Notes: generated by a model from the letters alone, not told the origin. Shown: positions 34,266-43,400, counted from the first letter of the stretch. The stretch is DNA of 64,000 nt from Halobacteriales archaeon YIM A00013 (GCA_025041195.1 JAKCFM010000001.1:124001-188000), one strand, 5' to 3'. Program-made: numbers and translations.

Positions 34266-35080
34266 TAGAACAGTTCGTTACGGCATATTCGGCGCTTGAC
34301 CGCCGGGAAATGTCCAGCGCGAACCCTCTCGCTGCGGCAGCCTCAGAAAGTGACGCGCAAGGATTGTCTTCCGGGTGAAGATCCGCTCTGAATACGTGGA
34401 GTGCGCCTATCTTGAATCCCCCAGCCGGGGTTCTGGCATGCCGTAGAAGCTCCACCTGTCAGTTACATCCATCACGCACACCGGTAACGACGAGAATATT
34501 GAAAACTGATAGTGGATCGTAGACGATCCATTTTATAAGCGATGACCGTAGTACTCAGCTATTGTTCTATAGTGTACTCAATCCGAATAATCGGAGAGCT
34601 CTTCGAGACTCCATCGAGTTGCATACTCATCGACTGTCGTTCGAATCTTTTTCCCGCTTCAATGGCCCGTTTTAATCCCCCAATTGTAGCCTCGTTCCGT
34701 TGAGGAATATATGCTATATACCGGAATCAGCGTTGAGGCGTTTCCTCAACATTCGAAACTGGCCGATGGAACTCCTGGCTGAGTCCAGCTGTGAGACCTC
34801 TATCGACGGAAAACTCCACCTCTGTTACGAACGAACTGTGTGAGGAAGCCAAAAACAGGACGGTGTCTGCGACCTCTTCGGGCCAATAGGATGGTACTTC
34901 TTCTCATTCACTATGCAGATCTTGAGGATGTGTACGACGTATCCGCGGCCCAAGATTCATGATAATGCAACTGTGATATCGGTGAAATTCTGAGACGACC
35001 AAGTGAATAGATTATGAAAACACCACTACTTTGATGTGTATAATAAAAGAACCTATTACGAGTGGGGTGGAGTAACTATC
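34266..35080. other. Intergenic region with rearranged remnants
   Basis: 815 bp without an intact gene. 34266-34500 contains short open stretches that I cannot assign. The minus strand at about 34575-34720 reads AYIPQRNEATIGGLKRAIEA and more before a stop, which looks like a gene end. 34702-34940 is the fused SDR/phosphatase remnant listed separately. The last 100 bp before the NUDIX gene are AT-rich and promoter-like. Confidence 0.5.
34702..34940. pseudogene. Deleted duplicate joining an SDR gene end to a phosphatase gene start
   Basis: 34702-34890 is a near copy of 37076-37252, the 3' end of the minus-strand SDR gene and the bases after it (minus-strand translation ends GLTAGLSQEFHRPVSNVEET, as in the intact gene). 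At CTCTTCGGGCCA it switches directly to ATAGGATGGTACTTC..., a copy of 38080-38120, the start of the plus-strand phosphatase gene (translation VLLLIHYADLEDVYD). About 830 bp, most of the SDR gene and the divergent promoter, are missing. Several substitutions show the event is not very recent. Confidence 0.85.
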
Positions 35081-35620
35081 ATGACTTCTTTCAGAGCCAC
35101 ATTCTGTCCAGATTGTGGTAGCAAGCTCGGCACACAATGGCTTGAACACAAAGAACGACCCTATTGTGAGTCCTGTGATCGGATTATTTTCCAGCGGCCG
35201 ATTCCATGCGCTGACGTTGCGGTCATTGATGGCGGTTACGTCCTTCTTATCAAACGGACCAACCCACCTCATGCTGGAAAATGGGCATTACCTGGTGGCG
35301 TTCTTGAAGCTGGCGAGCCACCGGCAGTCGGTGCTACCCGCGAACTCGAAGAAGAAACGGGGCTTTCCGTCACTCCAGCAGACCTGACAATCATTGGTGG
35401 CTATACAGCGACTGCGCCTCAGGGATGGTACAATGCTGGTTATATCTATGCTGTCCTATACGACAATGTAAGCGGTGAACCATCATCTGGTGGTGATGCA
35501 AAGGAGACACGCTTCTGGAATCTTGATGAACTCCAGTCGTCTGAGCAGGAACTCCGTCCCGAGCCAGATGATGAATCACATATTAAGAAATCGGTCAATG
35601 AACTTTACGAGGATCGATAA
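35081..35620 (+). CDS. NUDIX hydrolase with N-terminal zinc ribbon
   Basis: This 179-aa protein begins with a zinc ribbon (FCPDCGSKLG ... PYCESCDRIIF), as in NADH pyrophosphatase-type and related NUDIX proteins. A complete NUDIX box follows, from GGVLEAGEPPAVGATRELEE into ETGL, at about residues 68-92. A C-terminal WNLDELQSSEQELRP segment completes the fold. It should hydrolyse a nucleoside diphosphate derivative; the substrate is open. Both zinc pairs and the REUxEE residues are intact. It is in the AT-rich island and is preceded by a promoter-like AT stretch. Confidence 0.9.
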   Translation: MTSFRATFCPDCGSKLGTQWLEHKERPYCESCDRIIFQRPIPCADVAVIDGGYVLLIKRTNPPHAGKWALPGGVLEAGEPPAVGATRELEEETGLSVTPADLTIIGGYTATAPQGWYNAGYIYAVLYDNVSGEPSSGGDAKETRFWNLDELQSSEQELRPEPDDESHIKKSVNELYEDR

Positions 35621-35800
35621 TATTCTCTACAGATTAGAATAAAATATAATACCAACAGTTATCACACTTCACATAGGTTTGTATATCTAATGCCGGACAG
35701 ATCTGCGTTCTGTATCCGACCGGGGGCATCGCTCACATCGATCCTTCTTAATATTCCATGTTTCACACATTTTTCGAATGGCTCTCGTCCCATCATACTC

Positions 35801-37036
35801 ATGGATTCATACGATTACGAGCGGTTGCGTGCACGAGCAGTGGGAGAAAAGGGCGACCAAAAGGACCACTATCTCGTGATGGCGTTTGACGAGCTCCAAC
35901 GGCAAGGAATCGTGCATTTCATCGACTATGCAGCATTCTATTCGAACCACATCCAACAGCAGTATCTCCGCCAAAACCGAGCTTTGTTAGAGAATCTTTC
36001 CAAAGAAGTCCACCAGCAGGCGGCGCTAACGGGTATCGAGGAATGGACCAGATACGCTCGAGGTTCCTACCAGGAATCGTTTCGGACCGGGCTTGGCGAA
36101 GATGTAGACTCGTTCACCGATCTCCGACAACAGGAACAGAATCTTCGGCAGAATATCGAACGGGGAACTAGTGATCCTGTCCGATGGAATGAGAAATTAC
36201 TCAACAAAGCAGTTGCTGCGCTCGCGGTTCGAGAGGCAGCAGATGACGCGTTAGATTGTGGCGTCGACCGTGTCGTTGCTGGCTCTGAGCATCAGATCCT
36301 CCAAGATTTTCTCGATACGTGTCAATCAAATCGAAGTGGGTCGAAGTACGATAAGGGAGCTAACTCCCATTTGGAGCGTCTGAGTCCTTCTACCCGGATA
36401 GCTGGGATAGATCCAACACTAGCTTCCCAGACCCGCACAACGCTCAATACCGTTGGCGAAATTGCTGTCACCATCACCGGAGTCCAACACGATGATTGGA
36501 TCGTCCTTGGTCCGACGTTCGCACTACCACAATACTACGATCTCTTCGAGGATTTCGAGCAGATTCAACGGGAAATCCGGCGAGACATTGATGTTGAAAC
36601 GCTCGCAGCAGAGACGAAAACCGTTCTCGCCACGCTCGAACAGGAGACAGATGAGTTACTCTCGCCAACGAGGTTCCAATATGAAGTTGGCTGGGTTGCA
36701 GAACAGACAGAACTGTTCGATAACGATTCTCAACAGTCGCTTTCCGATCTGGTTGAGTACACACTCGGCCTGTCGAACTACTCGCGTGAGCTACGAGCAA
36801 TGGCCGATCGAGGAGATCTCTCACAGGCTGCAATTTTCCTTGGAGCCAGTATGGCTAGCAATCCGATCGTTCGAAACCAAAATACCGATATCCACCGTCG
36901 TGCACTGGAACTCACGCACCGGCTTGCTCCATCGTCAATCGATGGGCAAGCGATCGAACCATTTCGCCAAGAGCGAAGTGCCAAGACATGGAACGACCAC
37001 ACTGACTGGTATGAGACAATGGATCGAGTTCGTTGA
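35801..37036 (+). CDS. Unknown 411-aa protein, helical, accessory region
   Basis: From ATG 35801 the protein reads MDSYDYERLRARAVGEKGDQ and is rich in Gln, Glu and Leu, with long predicted helices (QNRALLENLSKEVHQQAALT, DLRQQEQNLRQNIERG, DVETLAAETKTVLATLEQET). An in-frame ATG at 35690 would add 37 residues that look unlike the rest. The C-terminal third contains DLVEYTLGLSNYSRELRAMA and AIFLGASMASNPIVRNQN. No catalytic motif is evident. It lies between the NUDIX and SDR genes; a structural or nucleic-acid-related role is possible but unproven. Confidence 0.65.
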   Translation: MDSYDYERLRARAVGEKGDQKDHYLVMAFDELQRQGIVHFIDYAAFYSNHIQQQYLRQNRALLENLSKEVHQQAALTGIEEWTRYARGSYQESFRTGLGEDVDSFTDLRQQEQNLRQNIERGTSDPVRWNEKLLNKAVAALAVREAADDALDCGVDRVVAGSEHQILQDFLDTCQSNRSGSKYDKGANSHLERLSPSTRIAGIDPTLASQTRTTLNTVGEIAVTITGVQHDDWIVLGPTFALPQYYDLFEDFEQIQREIRRDIDVETLAAETKTVLATLEQETDELLSPTRFQYEVGWVAEQTELFDNDSQQSLSDLVEYTLGLSNYSRELRAMADRGDLSQAAIFLGASMASNPIVRNQNTDIHRRALELTHRLAPSSIDGQAIEPFRQERSAKTWNDHTDWYETMDRVR

Positions 37037-37098
37037 CACCGTCCTATCAATATCATGACTTTCATCCGAGTCGTATCGAGGAACACTATATACCCGGA

Positions 37099-37932
37099 TC
37101 AGCGTTGAGGCGTTTCCTCAACATTCGAAACTGGCCGATGGAACTCCTGGCTGAGTCCAGCTGTGAGACCACCATCGACGGGAAACTCCACCCCTGTTAC
37201 GAACGAGCTGTGTGAGGAGGCCAAAAACAAGACGGTGTCGGCGACCTCTTCGGGCCAGCCAAAGCGCCCAAGCGGGTACTCATTGAGAAGTTCCTGGTGG
37301 GTCTCTGTTGGTGGATTGTTCATACGCTCCTGACGCTGTTTGGTCATAATCGTCCCCAATGAGATGACGTTCGATCTGATGTCGTGTGGCCCATAGTGGA
37401 CAGCAATCAGGCGTGAGAGGGCGTACAGCCCGGCTTTTGCGGCGGAATAGGCGCTCGCGCCAATGCCAGTGAGTGCATTCGCAGTGCTTACATGTACGAT
37501 TGATCCGCCGCCATCCGCTGCCATTGGCGGAATAACCTCGCGTGAGCAGAGATACGGCCCGGTAAGGTTTACTCCGAGGCTTTTTTCCCACGTCGTTGTA
37601 TCCACCGTATGCACCCTCCCGTCCTCACCGAACGACCCCCCAGCGTTGTTGACGAGGATATCGATGCCGTCTAACTCATCGAGCGTGCCGTCGACCAACG
37701 CACGCACGTCAGATTCATCTGTCACATCGCACTCGATTGGATAGACATTTCCTGGACCCTCATCGACCATTCCGTTGATTTCCGCTGCGGCGGTCTCGAT
37801 TCGGTCGGTCGAACGCGAGCATATCACTGTCTGTGCTCCTTCAGTCGCAAATAGATGGGCGATCACTTTTCCAATTCCCCGAGATGCACCTGTTATGATG
37901 GCTGTTTGTCCAGTGAGCGAATACTGCTTCAT
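37099..37932 (-). CDS. Short-chain dehydrogenase/reductase
   Basis: A 277-aa classical SDR. The cofactor motif TGASRGIGKVIAHLFA is at about residues 15-30 and DILVNNAGGSFGE near 90. The catalytic Ser is in IVHVSTANALTGIG, the Tyr/Lys pair in SAYSAAKAGLYAL, and the terminus has SSHSSFVTGVEFPVDGGLT. It should oxidise or reduce an alcohol/ketone with NAD(P). A truncated duplicate of its 3' end lies at 34702-34890. It is divergent to the phosphatase gene with a 151-bp AT-rich promoter region. Confidence 0.9.
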   Translation of the reverse strand: MKQYSLTGQTAIITGASRGIGKVIAHLFATEGAQTVICSRSTDRIETAAAEINGMVDEGPGNVYPIECDVTDESDVRALVDGTLDELDGIDILVNNAGGSFGEDGRVHTVDTTTWEKSLGVNLTGPYLCSREVIPPMAADGGGSIVHVSTANALTGIGASAYSAAKAGLYALSRLIAVHYGPHDIRSNVISLGTIMTKQRQERMNNPPTETHQELLNEYPLGRFGWPEEVADTVLFLASSHSSFVTGVEFPVDGGLTAGLSQEFHRPVSNVEETPQR

Positions 37933-38083
37933 ACCATGTACTACATAGTTCTGTCCCTAATAGGTCACTATTCTTAAAAAGATAGTATTACAGTACGTTA
38001 TTTTGTCTATCACATACCTAGTGCCACTCGTCAGATGGAAGGGTGGTAAACTAAAGCAATGTCTCCCAATCCCCACAGATAGG

Positions 38084-39460
38084 ATGGTACTTCGTCTCAT
38101 TCACTATGCAGATCTTGAGGACGTGTACGATGAGCCCGAGCACATTGGTCGGATCGCTGGCCTGATCAAACTGTTACGGGACGAACAGACAGTGATCATC
38201 GGTGCGGGCGATAATATAGCGCCGGGAGGTCTTAGTTTGACAACGAACTGCCAGCACACGCTCCCGTTCTTTACTGCCGCGGATGCCGCCGTTGAGACGC
38301 TGGGAAACCACGACTTCGATTATGGGAGAGAGACGCTCTTATCGGTGATTCGCAATACCCCTCAGACGTGGCTCTGTTCGAACGCCTACGATGGTGATGC
38401 TCTGTTCGGTGGCGACGTTGGCGTCGCTCCATCGACGATCCTTGAACGGGATGATCATCGGATCGGCCTATTCGGGCTGGCTAATCCCAAGACCGACACT
38501 CGATCGCCTGGAGCGCGATCGGTGTCGTTCACTGACCCGATTCAAGCGGCCACCGAAGCCATTGAGACACTCACGGACCAAAACATCGATCACGTTCTTT
38601 GTGTATCTCACCTCGGTGAACGGGACGGACACACAGATGAGATCGATCTCGCCCGAGCAGTAGATGTCGACGTGATCCTCGGCGGAGATCTGGACGATCA
38701 TCCTCGGACCGACTGGGTCAGTGATACGCTCGTGGTGCGGACTTCTGGTAAAGGCGTAGATCTGAGCGAGGTAGTTTACGATGGAGCATGGACGGCTACC
38801 CTTCATTCGGTCGCCGAAGCGCCGGTCGATCGATGCGTCGAACGGCAGTACCGTGATCTCCGTACGAGAGAGGGATTGGATCAGGTTGTTGGGACTGTTG
38901 ATACTCCGATTATCTGTTCATTAGAAACGCTATTTCAGGGAGAATCCCGTCTCGGGAACTTCATCACCGACGCCTATCGGTGGGTGACCGACGCGATGGT
39001 GGCCCTCCAACACAGTGCTGGAATTCAAGGAGTAACGCTTCAAGATACGGTGACAGTTGGTGATCTCATCCGCCTTGCTCCCTTCGATATGTCGGTGGTT
39101 CGGACCAAGATCTCTGGAGCAACACTCCGCGATATCATTGCTAGTGGTGGTGATCGCGTCTATCCAACCTATCCGGAGTTCTGGCACCTCCATTTGAGCG
39201 GTGGCACGGCAACGTTCGATTACAACGAGCGAGTGCTGACTGAGGTGACCGTCGATGGCGAACCGATCGATCCAACAGCCAGCTATAGCGTCGCTGCACC
39301 GGAGAACCTCCTTCGGTCACACGGTGTGTCACTTCCATCGGGCATACCGTGCTATGGTCTCCAGTATGAGACACTCGTCACTTACGCGCAGGAGATAGGT
39401 ATCGCTCCACAGCTTGAAGGCCGAATTACACGCCATGGCCTTGAAGAGACACATTCATGA
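38084..39460 (+). CDS. 5'-nucleotidase / UshA-type metallophosphatase
   Basis: This 458-aa protein has an N-terminal calcineurin-like domain: LIHYADLEDVYD (in place of the usual DxHG/D), IIGAGDNIAPGG, TLGNHDFDYGRE, VLCVSHLGERDGH and VILGGDLDDHPR. A C-terminal 5'-nucleotidase domain includes ESRLGNFITDAYRW, VTVGDLIRLAPFDMSVV and YSVAAPENLLR. No signal peptide is present, so it probably acts inside the cell on nucleotides or nucleotide sugars. The first metal motif is atypical: YADLED instead of DTHD/H. The ATG at 38084 follows a promoter-like region; the frame is open upstream. Confidence 0.82.
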   Translation: MVLRLIHYADLEDVYDEPEHIGRIAGLIKLLRDEQTVIIGAGDNIAPGGLSLTTNCQHTLPFFTAADAAVETLGNHDFDYGRETLLSVIRNTPQTWLCSNAYDGDALFGGDVGVAPSTILERDDHRIGLFGLANPKTDTRSPGARSVSFTDPIQAATEAIETLTDQNIDHVLCVSHLGERDGHTDEIDLARAVDVDVILGGDLDDHPRTDWVSDTLVVRTSGKGVDLSEVVYDGAWTATLHSVAEAPVDRCVERQYRDLRTREGLDQVVGTVDTPIICSLETLFQGESRLGNFITDAYRWVTDAMVALQHSAGIQGVTLQDTVTVGDLIRLAPFDMSVVRTKISGATLRDIIASGGDRVYPTYPEFWHLHLSGGTATFDYNERVLTEVTVDGEPIDPTASYSVAAPENLLRSHGVSLPSGIPCYGLQYETLVTYAQEIGIAPQLEGRITRHGLEETHS

Positions 39461-39520
39461 TTTACATTCCACCACGATTTCTTATAAGAAGTTCTTCTCC
39501 TTTTGATGTGTTCGAACGTG

Positions 39521-40984
39521 CTACTCGGTGAATCCGAACTGCGGCTCGTTCAACCAGGCGGTTAGATCCTCTACCGATGCCGTCGGCCCAAGGAGGGTTG
39601 TTGCAGCTGTTTTACACGCTGTTGGCAAACACTTCGCTATCTGCGTCGTTGAAGGAATAGAAACATTGAATACTGAGCTTTCAGCAAGTGGAGTCCCCTG
39701 AATGACTTGCTCTATGGCTGCTTCTCGTTGGGCACGGAGATTATCAAGCCCACTTTCGACACCGAATACAGATAGAAACTGTCGACGGAACAACGCCCGT
39801 CGTACAGCAAGAAAACTGCTCTCATTGTCAACATTTGGATTCAGCGAGTACCATGCTCGTTCGAGCGTGAACGTTCGGTCGACACGTTTGAGACGAACCA
39901 CTTCGATGACATGTCCTCGCAGTCGCTCGCACATGAAATCAACGTACATGGATCGTGTCTCATCATCGGCAACGATCGAGTCGTATGGTGTTGCGGTCGG
40001 TGGGCAGTCATGATAAAAGTCGGCTGCAGTAATCTCTTCGAGTGAGCGCCCGGCTCGTAGCTCCCCGATAATGTATGCAAGCCAGAGATCACAGTACTGT
40101 TCCCCGACCGGTGACCGGAGCTTTGCTTCCAACTGATCGAGATCGACATGGTGATCTTTCAGGAACTGCCAGAGTGTCGCTTCGGTGCCTCGTTGGGCCG
40201 CTACACGGGACTTAACAGCCCGTTGGATGGTCGGGTCAGTCGTCGTATAGTCTTCAGCTAGCATCCCAAGTAGCTCAACGGTGAATCGACTTGGTATCGC
40301 GTACAACGCTGCGAATCGCTCAAGGAATCCTGAATCGGTCCATGTACGTTTTTCGGCACCGACGAGAATCGACCGCACGTATAGTTCGAACTCCTTCCAC
40401 AGTGCTGTGTCGGGATCCAGCAGACACTGAACGTGCTCATGTTCATGCCGGCGAATCTTCTCTTTCAGAAGTGCTGTTGCCCGAGCAGCGGTTGGCTCGT
40501 CGAACGATTCGTACAATTCTGGCACGAGAAGATCACGCTTGAGAGCAGCGAGACTCTCGGAATCAACAGTGACCTGGCTTTGGATTACATCGATGAATGA
40601 CCGCTCGTCGATGTCGGTGAGGAGTACCGATCTAGATAACGAATCCACACTCATGGTCACCTGTCCATGCATCCCTAGCGCAGTACGAACATGGACATCG
40701 GGGACAGTCCCCCGAACGGTCGGCTCACCATCAGGAACAAACGTCAGCATAGAGGTAGGTGATGGAGAAGATGTATGAGTTCCAGCCGATTGACTCACAG
40801 CTACACCAGCTATCTCAAGGGATAGCTCAATAGCGAAAATCGGTGCTTCAGTCCGGATCAAGCCTTCTATTTGACTGATCTGGTTGTTTCGAATCTGAGA
40901 GACATTATCGTGGGACGAGCCAAACATTGGGCCGAGTTCGATCGTAATAGGTTGAGACAACTGCTGTCGATTGTCTGTTGGCAT
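39521..40984 (-). CDS. Unknown 487-aa protein with an HEHEH motif
   Basis: From ATG 40984 the protein reads MPTDNRQQLSQPITIELGPM. Residues 180-184 are HEHEH, which satisfies the HExxH zinc-peptidase pattern, followed at about 197-200 by KEFE, where gluzincins place a third ligand (Glu). The region after it (ELYVRSILVGAEKRTWTDSG) is helical. The C-terminal half shows DFYHDCPPTATPYDSIVADD and FALYAIPSRFTVELLGMLAE. I know no named family for it. A metallopeptidase is one reading; an accidental motif is the other. It is immediately downstream of a winged-helix regulator gene, 20 bp apart, so both form an operon. Confidence 0.6.
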   Translation of the reverse strand: MPTDNRQQLSQPITIELGPMFGSSHDNVSQIRNNQISQIEGLIRTEAPIFAIELSLEIAGVAVSQSAGTHTSSPSPTSMLTFVPDGEPTVRGTVPDVHVRTALGMHGQVTMSVDSLSRSVLLTDIDERSFIDVIQSQVTVDSESLAALKRDLLVPELYESFDEPTAARATALLKEKIRRHEHEHVQCLLDPDTALWKEFELYVRSILVGAEKRTWTDSGFLERFAALYAIPSRFTVELLGMLAEDYTTTDPTIQRAVKSRVAAQRGTEATLWQFLKDHHVDLDQLEAKLRSPVGEQYCDLWLAYIIGELRAGRSLEEITAADFYHDCPPTATPYDSIVADDETRSMYVDFMCERLRGHVIEVVRLKRVDRTFTLERAWYSLNPNVDNESSFLAVRRALFRRQFLSVFGVESGLDNLRAQREAAIEQVIQGTPLAESSVFNVSIPSTTQIAKCLPTACKTAATTLLGPTASVEDLTAWLNEPQFGFTE

Positions 40985-41004
40985 GAGTTGCTTACGACGG
41001 AATT

Positions 41005-42144
41005 CTACGACTGGCCGTCCTCTCGTTGATCTGCTTGTCGGCTTACTCCGGAAAGCAGAGACCATGGGCTCACCGTATCGAGGGACAACTCCGCCCCTTC
41101 CAATGGATGAAGTTCGTCCCCCATCTGCAACGTCCAATATGGGATTAATTCCGCATCAGTGCCATGCTCTTCAAGTAAGTGGGAGGCTCGTTCTACCAGT
41201 TCTTTCGGCGTCATCGAATTAAGTGGCAGCACGGCTGTAGATTGTGTTTCTGTTTGCTCTGTCACTTCCTCTGTGTCGGAAACCAGCCAGTATGCCGGAA
41301 TCAGGACGGGCGTTTTCTCTGCATCGGTCGACGCAGCGGTGTGCGGTTTGCTCCCTCCCGTAAACTGCCGCGGATCGATCTGATTAGCGACCCTGTCAGT
41401 GACGGTGGTAGCAGCCGGAGCAGACGATGGTTGTGAGTCTGTCCGGGCTGCATCATCTGACTGAGCGTTCTCAATGTGTGTATCCCGATCGTCCGGTTCC
41501 TCAAGCAGATCCACGATCCGGTGCAACAGACAGGCGTGTTCTTGTCCTTTCTCCGTGAGTGTGCAGTTGTCGCCATTGAATTCGATCGCATCTGCATTAT
41601 CAAATCGCCGCAAGATCGTGCGAACCTGCTCGGTGGTAGTACTTTCACCTCGTTCGCTATGTCGCTGAGAAACATTGTTAACAATTACCTTGACTGAGAC
41701 TGAACGCGGAGTACCAAGGAGATCAACGATACCACTCCGATCACGAAGTGCCTCAAGGGTGAAAATGGGTGTTGCAGTACGAGAATCGCAGAGTGGCGTG
41801 AGACAGTCTGCAACCTGCTCTACATCCGTGTCGGTCTGCCAGTCAATTGTTGCCAGATCAACACCAAATCGATCAAACATCCCATCGAACAGTCCGATCA
41901 TCGTTCTGCCAGTATCCGTTCCGGTGTAGCGTTGTCGGCCCTTCATAACCAGTGGGAGTGGGAGCTCTTCGAGAGAAAGCAAGTACTTCGAAACAGTGGA
42001 TCGCGCGCTCCCGATCATCTCCGCGATATCGCCCTGTGTTTGGGGATCCTCATCGACAACGATTAGCAACGTCGCAAGCGTCCGTGGAGTTAACGTCTGC
42101 AGGATCTCACCGGCTTGAGCGAGCAGGTCAGTCGGTGGATCCAT
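41005..42144 (-). CDS. Winged-helix regulator with long C-terminal extension
   Basis: This 379-aa protein has an N-terminal MarR-like winged-helix domain: LTPRTLATLLIVVDEDPQTQ, GDIAEMIGSARSTVSKYLLS and a wing around MKGRQRYTGTDTGRTMIGLF. A second wHTH-like segment follows with STTTEQVRTILRRFDNADAI and EFNGDNCTLTEKGQEHACLL. A polar linker (about 230-280) leads to a C-terminal segment with LIPAYWLVSDTEEV and SMTPKELVERASHLLEEHG. It is probably the local regulator. It is divergent to the TFB gene, and the intergenic region carries an 8-bp inverted repeat. Confidence 0.7.
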   Translation of the reverse strand: MDPPTDLLAQAGEILQTLTPRTLATLLIVVDEDPQTQGDIAEMIGSARSTVSKYLLSLEELPLPLVMKGRQRYTGTDTGRTMIGLFDGMFDRFGVDLATIDWQTDTDVEQVADCLTPLCDSRTATPIFTLEALRDRSGIVDLLGTPRSVSVKVIVNNVSQRHSERGESTTTEQVRTILRRFDNADAIEFNGDNCTLTEKGQEHACLLHRIVDLLEEPDDRDTHIENAQSDDAARTDSQPSSAPAATTVTDRVANQIDPRQFTGGSKPHTAASTDAEKTPVLIPAYWLVSDTEEVTEQTETQSTAVLPLNSMTPKELVERASHLLEEHGTDAELIPYWTLQMGDELHPLEGAELSLDTVSPWSLLSGVSRQADQREDGQS

Positions 42145-42464
42145 TGTGGAATTTGGCTGTGGCACACTCGAAAAATGTTATCCTCAATTGTAACTGTTTC
42201 TATTGCATGGATGATAGAGTTACAGTTCTCTTACTGTTCCAATCCCACTGTAACCAAACGATATCACACTAATCCAGTACCACTAACCGTCTTCCAGCAC
42301 CATCGTTATCACATCATTGTTCCAAATACGCCATCATAGCTAGAACATTTTTATAGTTGTAGCTAACATAGATATGGTAAGTACATGGTTGGTCGAGAAC
42401 CAATGGATTGCAAGCCTCTGTCTAGTGCCACGCAAGCAGTGTGGTGGAGATGGGAAGTCATAAG
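42145..42464. other. Divergent promoter region between the regulator and TFB genes
   Basis: 320 bp, AT-rich, with the inverted repeat described separately and a TATA-like element (TTTTTATAG near 42345-42355). No coding potential. Confidence 0.6.
42190..42254. promoter_or_regulatory. Operator-like repeats of an ACTGTAAC motif
   Basis: GTTACAGT (42219-42226) and ACTGTAAC (42247-42254) form a perfect 8-bp inverted repeat with 20 bp between. A related GTAACTGTTTC (42190-42200) and TTACTGTTCC (42231-42240) repeat nearby. The cluster lies between two divergent regulator genes and is a good candidate for autoregulation. Confidence 0.5.
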
Positions 42465-43400
42465 ATGGAGTCTCCAATGAACGCTCGTACTTCCCCCGTA
42501 CAGGATGTATCAACGTGTCCTGACTGTGATGGAGCTATCACATCCGGTACGGCCTCTGATGAAGTCGTCTGTGATACGTGTGGGCTCGTTGTTACCGAGG
42601 ATCGTCTTGATCGTGGCCCAGAGTGGCGCTCGTTCAGCTTCGAAGAAAACCAACAAAAATCCCGCGTCGGCCCGCCAACGGATCGGTCACTCCACGATCG
42701 TGGCCTGTCGACCACGATCAGCTGGGCTGACAAGGACGCGAACGGGAACGTGCTACCGGCGCAGAAGCGCCGGCAGATGAACCGGCTTCGAACGTGGCAT
42801 CACCGCTCTCAAACGCCTGACTCAAAGCACCAATACCGCAGACAGGCACTCGGAGAGATCGACCGTATGGGGTCAGCGCTCGGTCTTCCAACGGATGTCC
42901 GCAAGACAGCTGGAGACATCTTCCGGCAGGCACACCAGACCGGAATCGTGGTTGGTCGATCGATTGAGGCAGTGGCAGCAGCTGGGCTGCACATCGCCGC
43001 CGCAATAACTAGCCTCCATCGAACGCTCGACGAGATCGCCCACGTTGCGAGAGTCAACCGGACAGCCATCGCACGGGCGAAGCGGGCGATCAACACCGAA
43101 TTCAATCTCGCAATCGAACCCAGTCATCCATCGACATTTCTGGAGCGGTTCGGATCGGAACTCGATCTGAAAGAAAAATCCATCCAGAAAGCACGGGCGG
43201 TGCTTGAATCAGCTCCTGAGGAGTATCTCGGCTCAGGAGCCAGCCCCGTCACCATTGCGGCCTCTGCACTCTACCTGGGTGACAGACTCACTGGCGGACC
43301 AGCAGTCACCCAGAAGGAAGTCGGAGACTGCTGTGATATCTACGATAGGGTGATCCAGGACCACTACCCACTGCTCAAAGAGTTCTACGAGGTGCGCTGA
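42465..43400 (+). CDS. tfb: Transcription initiation factor TFB
   Basis: This 311-aa TFB has an N-terminal zinc ribbon (CPDC at 18-21, CDTC at 36-39), a B-reader/linker region (GPEWRSFSFEENQQKSRVG, then TTISWADKDANGNVLPAQKR) and two cyclin-like repeats. The repeats are around EIDRMGSALGLPTDVRKTAG and ERFGSELDLKEKSIQKARAV. It recruits RNA polymerase with TBP and the BRE. Haloarchaea use several TFBs as alternative sigma-like factors. The exact start is uncertain: in-frame ATGs lie at 42450, 42465 and 42477 and a GTG at 42441. Three small genes follow in overlap, an unusual setting for a TFB. Confidence 0.9.
   Translation: MESPMNARTSPVQDVSTCPDCDGAITSGTASDEVVCDTCGLVVTEDRLDRGPEWRSFSFEENQQKSRVGPPTDRSLHDRGLSTTISWADKDANGNVLPAQKRRQMNRLRTWHHRSQTPDSKHQYRRQALGEIDRMGSALGLPTDVRKTAGDIFRQAHQTGIVVGRSIEAVAAAGLHIAAAITSLHRTLDEIAHVARVNRTAIARAKRAINTEFNLAIEPSHPSTFLERFGSELDLKEKSIQKARAVLESAPEEYLGSGASPVTIAASALYLGDRLTGGPAVTQKEVGDCCDIYDRVIQDHYPLLKEFYEVR

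Noticed and set aside
34266-34560. Transposase end of an IS200/IS605-type element
   Set aside because: Short open stretches between the kinase gene and the remnant recall transposon tails, but no transposase motif or terminal repeat could be matched.
42465-43400. Replication origin near the TFB gene
   Set aside because: No Orc1/Cdc6 gene and no origin recognition box repeats are present; the AT-rich region is explained by divergent promoters.
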